Part shown: one piece after another, positions 59,899 through 64,000 of the stretch
Position numbering within the stretch: the first letter of the stretch is position 1
How the letters are laid out: the number at the start of each line of letters is the position of its first letter
Source: Gemmatimonadaceae bacterium
GTDB taxonomy: Bacteria > Gemmatimonadota > Gemmatimonadetes > Gemmatimonadales > Gemmatimonadaceae
Assembly: GCA_035533015.1 (NCBI GenBank)
Contig: DATLUQ010000051.1
Span: 124,001-188,000, forward strand
Length of the DNA: 64,000 bases
Direction of reading: 5' to 3'
Made by a program: the position numbers and the translations under genes
The notes under the pieces: generated by a model
The model's database searches: none
Told to the model about the DNA's origin: nothing
Seen by the model: the letters and a program-made list of their open reading frames with translations, nothing else

Positions 59899-60519
59899 CT
59901 AGCCGAACCGATCGCGCGCCAATTCGATCACGAGCCGCGCCGCCCCTTCGATGCCCAGCGTGCCCGTGTTGACGCACAGATCGTAGCTCTCCGCGGCCCG
60001 CCACTCGCGATGCCAGTGCTGGCGCACGTACCGCTCGCGCTGGCGGTTGGTCTCATCCACGAGGCGCAGGGCTTCCTCGTGCGACACGCCGCGGTCGGTC
60101 ATCACGAATGCGGCGAGTGCTGCACGTGGCGCGTAACAGAAGACGTGCAAGGCGTCGGGACGGTTGGCCAGCAGGGACTGGGCGCCGCGCCCCACGAGCA
60201 CGGCGTGCCCCTTCTGCACGGTTTCCTCGATCACCGCTTTGGTCACGGCCACGATCCGTTCTTCGGTGAGCGGAAGCGTGCCGTCCGCCACGGGCAGCAT
60301 CTCCGGCACGCTCAGGGTGAGCGCCGCCGCCACCCGTTCGACCAGCGACGGCACGCGCTCCTCGCGGGCCGAGACCTCGGCCCGCGTGAGGCCGAGTCGC
60401 TCGGCGATCGCGTCGACGACCGCGTCGTCGAGCAGGTCCCACCCTAGCGTATCGGCCACCCGCTTGGCCACCTGGGAGCCTCCCGAGCCGAACATTCGCG
60501 AGATGGTGACGATGGCCAT
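59899..60519 (-). CDS. Cytidylate kinase-like protein
   Basis: This 206-residue P-loop protein starts MAIVTISRMFGSGGSQVAKRVA, where SGGSQVA is the variant nucleotide-binding loop of the cytidylate kinase-like family. It continues with LGWDLLDDAVVDAIAERLGL and GHAVLVGRGAQSLLANRPD, and SYDLCVNTGTLGIEGAARLV near the end. It differs from housekeeping Cmk in length and in lacking the usual CMP-binding insert, so the substrate may be different. The ATG chosen lies 4 nt after the GNAT gene stop. Confidence 0.82.
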   Translation of the reverse strand: MAIVTISRMFGSGGSQVAKRVADTLGWDLLDDAVVDAIAERLGLTRAEVSAREERVPSLVERVAAALTLSVPEMLPVADGTLPLTEERIVAVTKAVIEETVQKGHAVLVGRGAQSLLANRPDALHVFCYAPRAALAAFVMTDRGVSHEEALRLVDETNRQRERYVRQHWHREWRAAESYDLCVNTGTLGIEGAARLVIELARDRFG

Positions 60520-60523
60520 CCGG

Positions 60524-61045
60524 TCAGCGCCCGGCGAGCGAGCGTGTCCGCACCTCTTCGACGACGTCGAAGCCGAGGGCAGTCCACGCCGCGGCCGCGG
60601 CGTGGTCGGGCACGTTGTGCAGCCGCATCTCGGTGAGCCCGCGTTCGCCGCACCAGGCGTCGGCTCGGGCGAGCAACGCGCGCAGCACGCCGGCACGCCG
60701 GAAGGCGGGCCGCACGTACACCGACGACAGGTACGCAAACCGCTCCACCTCGAGGAGCGGCGAGGCGAGCGACTCGGAGCAGCGGAGGAGCCCCACCGCG
60801 ATGCCGTCGATCTCGGCGATGAAGAACGCGTCGCGCTCCGAGGCGAGCTGTCGCGCGCACAGCTCGGCGGCGCGCGCCTCGGCTTCGGCGTGGAGCCGGC
60901 CGTACACGGGATGCGTTGCATACTCGCGCAACAGCGTCAGGCGGAGTGTGGCGACCGTGTCGACGTCCCCGGCCGTGGCTTCCCGCACGGAGAGCCCGGC
61001 GCCGATGGACGGCGCGACGGCGTGCTCGGCGTGGGAGGTGGTCAT
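60524..61045 (-). CDS. GNAT family N-acetyltransferase
   Basis: This 173-residue acetyltransferase has the acetyl-CoA motif A at VYVRPAFRRAGVLRALLARADAW and the C-terminal motif B NVPDHAAAAAWTALGFDVVEEV. The N-terminus after a ~17-residue tail reads LSVREATAGDVDTVATLR, a normal GNAT start. The ATG gives MTTSHAEHAVAPS; relatives may begin closer to LSVREA. The substrate is unknown. It lies between the cytidylate kinase-like and AAA ATPase genes, with gaps of 4 and 10 nt, so the three are co-transcribed. Confidence 0.87.
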   Translation of the reverse strand: MTTSHAEHAVAPSIGAGLSVREATAGDVDTVATLRLTLLREYATHPVYGRLHAEAEARAAELCARQLASERDAFFIAEIDGIAVGLLRCSESLASPLLEVERFAYLSSVYVRPAFRRAGVLRALLARADAWCGERGLTEMRLHNVPDHAAAAAWTALGFDVVEEVRTRSLAGR

Positions 61046-61055
61046 CGGGTCCGGC

Positions 61056-62525
61056 CTAGCCGAGTCCACCGCCGAAGAAGTCCTGATTGGGGCGGCGCCG
61101 CTGCTCGGGCACGGCGCGCGCATACCGCCCGCCGTCGCTCCGCGAGATACGCCGCCGCGCGACGAGTGCCTCGAGCACGAGTTCGCACGCCGCCACCGAC
61201 TGGGCCGGGTCGTCGTCGGCCGCCAGCCCCGTGTGGTGCACGATGCGAACGAGATCCGGGACGACATCGAACCCCTGGAGCACGACGTCGGGTTTGGCGT
61301 CGTCGGTCACCAGCAGTGCCGCGCCTTCGTCGAACCACATGACGATCTCGTCCACATTCACGCCGCCGGCCCGCTTCTCGAACGTCTCGTCCGCCGCCTT
61401 CCGGATCAGTTCGCGCCCGATCGTGGCGGCGCCCACCAGCTCACCTTCGTATTCGAGTTCGAGTTTCCCCGTGATCGCGGGGAGCGCGGCGTACACGTCC
61501 GAAACGCGCGGCACGATCTCCGCCTCGCCGGTGGCCACGGCGCGCCGCTCGGCGTTGGAGACGACGTTCTCGAGCACGGAGATCGGCATGCGCTGCGAGA
61601 CGCCGGAGCGCTTGTCCACGCGGCGGTCGGCGCGCGCTGCGAAGGCGACGCGTTCCACGAGCTCGGCGACGAAATCGGGAATGCGCACCGGCCGGTGGTC
61701 ACGCGCCGTCCATGCCTCCTGCTCGGTGATCGTCATGCCGAGGGCCACCGTCTCGGGGTAGTGCGTGAGAATCTCGCTGCCGATGCGGTCCTTGAGGGGC
61801 GTGATGATCTTGCCGCGTGCCGTGTAGTCCTCGGGGTTGGCGGTGAAGCAGAGCTGTACGTCGAGGGCCAGCCGCACCGGGTAGCCCTTGATCTGCACGT
61901 CGCCTTCCTGCATCACGTTGAACAGGCCCACCTGCACCTTGCCGGCCAGGTCGGCCAGTTCGTTGAGCGCAAAGATGCCGCGGTTGGCGCGCGGCAGCAT
62001 GCCGTAATGAATCGTCAGCTCGTCGGACAGCAGGTGTCCGCCACGCGCCGCCTTGATTGGATCGAGGTCCCCGATGAGGTCGGCGATCGTGACGTCGGGC
62101 GTGGCCAGCTTCTCCACGTAGCGATTCTCGCGTCCCACCCAGGCGATGGGCGTGTCGTCCCCCGCCTCGGTGATCAGCGTGCGGGCATATTTCGAGATCG
62201 GCGCGAACGGATTGTCGTTCACCTCGCTTCCGGCGACGATCGGCATGGCGTCGTCGAGCAGCGTGGTGAGCGCACGCAGAATGCGCGACTTGGCCTGTCC
62301 GCGGAGGCCGAGCAGGATGAAGTTGTGCCGGGACAGGATCGCATTGACGATCTGCGGCATCACCGTGTCTTCGTAGCCGAGCACGCCTTCGAAGAGCGGA
62401 ACGTCGGTGCAGAGCCGCGCCAGGAGATTCTGACGCATCTCGTCCTTCACCGAGCGCAGCGCCCGTTCCGGCACGCCAGCGGGGGAGCGCTTGAGCGCGC
62501 CGAGGGTCTCAGGGAGCTTCGTCAC
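61056..62525 (-). CDS. MoxR/magnesium chelatase-like AAA+ ATPase
   Basis: This 489-residue AAA+ protein has Walker A GLRGQAKS (G73-S80) and a Walker B-like segment GIFALNELADLAGKVQVG, where the usual Asp before Glu is Asn. I recall the same IFA-NEL pattern in related ATPases, so it is probably normal for this subfamily. Sensor 1 is CFTANPEDYTARGKIITPLKDR. The C-terminal 150 residues form the helical lid and an extra region ending in a Gly-rich tail. Family knowledge suggests it works with a VWA protein; the matching one is encoded at 56-57.3 kb. First of a three-gene run. Confidence 0.87.
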   Translation of the reverse strand: MTKLPETLGALKRSPAGVPERALRSVKDEMRQNLLARLCTDVPLFEGVLGYEDTVMPQIVNAILSRHNFILLGLRGQAKSRILRALTTLLDDAMPIVAGSEVNDNPFAPISKYARTLITEAGDDTPIAWVGRENRYVEKLATPDVTIADLIGDLDPIKAARGGHLLSDELTIHYGMLPRANRGIFALNELADLAGKVQVGLFNVMQEGDVQIKGYPVRLALDVQLCFTANPEDYTARGKIITPLKDRIGSEILTHYPETVALGMTITEQEAWTARDHRPVRIPDFVAELVERVAFAARADRRVDKRSGVSQRMPISVLENVVSNAERRAVATGEAEIVPRVSDVYAALPAITGKLELEYEGELVGAATIGRELIRKAADETFEKRAGGVNVDEIVMWFDEGAALLVTDDAKPDVVLQGFDVVPDLVRIVHHTGLAADDDPAQSVAACELVLEALVARRRISRSDGGRYARAVPEQRRRPNQDFFGGGLG

Positions 62526-62585
62526 GGGGAACTCCGGTGCATGAATCGGAATCAGCCACGCCGGGCAAAGGCGCGCAAGGGGCGG

Positions 62586-64000
62586 TCAGTCGGCCAACGC
62601 GACGTCCACGAGGTTGTCGTAGAACACCGGCCCGTGCCCCATGTCGGTCTCGCGTTGCGAGGTGGTTTGATTGGCGTTGGCGCCGTCCTCCGCGAGCTTC
62701 CCCCACCAGATGGAGGGCGCCCACACCACGCCCTCGCGGATGGTGTGCTCCACGCGGGCCACGGCGGTGAATGCGCCCCGGTCGTTGTGCACGGCCACGC
62801 GCATACCCGACGCGATGCCGCGGCGTTCGGCGTCGGCCGGGTGCAGTATGCACTCGGGCTCGCGAGCCCCACGGCGCAGCGCATCGACGTTGACGAATGT
62901 CGAATTGAGAAACTCGTGGGCCGGCGACGAGATGAGCACAAGCGGATACCGCTCGGCCAGCGCCGGGTCGCGTTCGGGGCTTTCGTAAGGCGGCGTGTAC
63001 GCGGGCAGGGGGTCGAGCCCCATCTCCTTCATCCGGGCGGAATAGAACTCGCACTTGCCGCTCGGGGTGCGGAACCCACCGTCGGCGAACGGCAGGTACG
63101 GCCGTGGCACGTTGAGGCGCATCCATCCGCGCTCGAGTAGCGCGTCGAAGGTTACGCCGCGCAACTTGTCACTCGGCGTGTCGAGCGCCTGGCGCATCAG
63201 CGAGAGGTCGTCGTCGTGCAGCACGTCGTGTTCGAGGCCCATCCGGCGCGCGAGCATCCGGAAGATCTCGGTATTCGGCTTGCTCTCGCCGACTGGCGCG
63301 ATCGCTGGTCTGTTGAGCGTTATGTAATGGTGGCCATAGGCCAGGTGCACGTCCCAGTGCTCGAGTTGCGTGGTGGCGGGGAGCACGTAGTCGGCCCAGT
63401 CGGCGGTGTCGGTCTGGAAATGCTCGAGGACGACGGTGAGCAGGTCGTCGCGGGCCAGGCCGCGGAGCACGGCGTTGCGATCGGGAGCCACCGCGGCGGG
63501 ATTGGAATTGTATACCACGAGGGCCCGCACCGGTGGACCGCCCACGCCGGCGTCCGGTCGGGTGAGGGCATCGCCGAGGCGGATCATGTTGATGGTGCGC
63601 ACCGGCGGCGAGAGGTCGGGGCGTTCGAGTGCCTGCTTGTTGAGTTCGAAATTGGCGCTCGTCGACAGTTGTACGCCGCCGCCGGCGCGCCGCCAGTGTC
63701 CGGTGACGGCGGGCAGACAGGCGATGGTCCGCACGGCCATCCCGCCGCCGGCATGCCGCTGCAGCCCGTAGTTCACGCGAATGAACGCCGCCCGGGCATG
63801 TCCGTACGCGTCGCCCAGGCGCTCGATCACCGGCGCGTCGACCCCGGTGATCGACGCCACGAGAGCGGGCGGATACTCCGCGACGCGCGCGCGCAATTCG
63901 GATTCACCGAGCGTGTGGCGGGCGAGATAGTCGGCGTCGTCGAGCCCACGCGCGAACAGCACGTGCATCATGCCGAGAGCCAGCGCGGCGTCGGTGCCCG
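62586..64000 (-). CDS. Molybdopterin-dependent oxidoreductase, 5' end outside the window
   Basis: The C-terminal ~475 residues of a large molybdopterin (bis-MGD) oxidoreductase. The first visible codons at the window edge read GTDAALALGMMHVLF, a standard Mo-enzyme segment. LVVYNSNPAAVAPD and the ending dinucleotide-binding domain (PLVLISSPAHEFLNSTFV, WAPSIWWGKLAED) confirm the family. The N-terminal iron-sulfur part, if any, lies beyond 64000. It resembles the assimilatory nitrate reductase/formate dehydrogenase-like branch, but substrate cannot be told from this part. The gene ends 60 nt upstream of the AAA ATPase gene. Confidence 0.9.
   Translation of the reverse strand, partial: GTDAALALGMMHVLFARGLDDADYLARHTLGESELRARVAEYPPALVASITGVDAPVIERLGDAYGHARAAFIRVNYGLQRHAGGGMAVRTIACLPAVTGHWRRAGGGVQLSTSANFELNKQALERPDLSPPVRTINMIRLGDALTRPDAGVGGPPVRALVVYNSNPAAVAPDRNAVLRGLARDDLLTVVLEHFQTDTADWADYVLPATTQLEHWDVHLAYGHHYITLNRPAIAPVGESKPNTEIFRMLARRMGLEHDVLHDDDLSLMRQALDTPSDKLRGVTFDALLERGWMRLNVPRPYLPFADGGFRTPSGKCEFYSARMKEMGLDPLPAYTPPYESPERDPALAERYPLVLISSPAHEFLNSTFVNVDALRRGAREPECILHPADAERRGIASGMRVAVHNDRGAFTAVARVEHTIREGVVWAPSIWWGKLAEDGANANQTTSQRETDMGHGPVFYDNLVDVALAD

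Overview
The window is a GC-rich (roughly two thirds G+C), densely coded chromosomal segment with about 59 supported protein genes. I see no tRNA, rRNA, CRISPR array, insertion sequence or phage gene. The gene content suggests a free-living aerobic heterotroph with an outer membrane. It has a secreted metzincin-type protease, a TonB plug protein with carboxypeptidase-regulatory repeats, many BNR, Ig-like and PA14 secreted proteins, beta-oxidation genes and B12-dependent methionine synthesis. I infer Gemmatimonadota as the most likely phylum (moderate confidence); Acidobacteriota or a related group is the main alternative. No marker gene in the window settles this.

Layout. 0.2-7 kb: a secreted zinc protease, then a beta-oxidation operon (FadN-type dehydrogenase/hydratase, thiolase, small helical protein). 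7-10.3 kb, minus strand: omega-amino-acid aminotransferase, AlkA-type DNA glycosylase and secreted M20 peptidase. 10.3-18 kb: small membrane and secreted proteins, a DUF502 protein, a BNR-repeat protein, a threonine dehydratase-like enzyme, a TonB-plug protein without a barrel and a membrane protein with a degenerate HD-GYP domain. 18-22 kb: acyltransferase, acyl-CoA synthetase and acyl-CoA dehydrogenase. 22-27.7 kb: overlapping metH and a bifunctional homocysteine methyltransferase/MTHF reductase. 27.9-37 kb: hybrid histidine kinase, YggU and YggT proteins, aldehyde dehydrogenase, EVE protein, TauE/SafE permease, citrate synthase, RidA and a DDAH-like amidinohydrolase.

38-53 kb is a glycan-use region. 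A long minus-strand run carries a Tat-exported Gfo/Idh/MocA oxidoreductase, a DUF1080 protein and a GH38 alpha-mannosidase. A GH29 fucosidase and a GH3 beta-glucosidase with a PA14 insert lie nearby. Pairing of DUF1080 with Gfo/Idh/MocA fits a 3-keto-sugar route of glycoside cleavage in the cell envelope. 53-62.5 kb holds an ABC-F protein, a short MutY, an MFS exporter and a MoxR-like ATPase/VWA module with several unrecognised neighbours. The window ends inside a molybdopterin oxidoreductase.

The least explained signals are: two structured intergenic elements sharing a 12-nt core (near 12.0 and 46.1 kb); an in-frame tandem duplication at the start of citrate synthase; an 8-bp tandem repeat just upstream of ridA; and several -10-like boxes placed so close to start codons that leaderless transcripts are likely. 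I found no clear case of a wholly new multi-gene system. The ATPase/VWA neighbourhood and the plug-only receptor are the best places to look.
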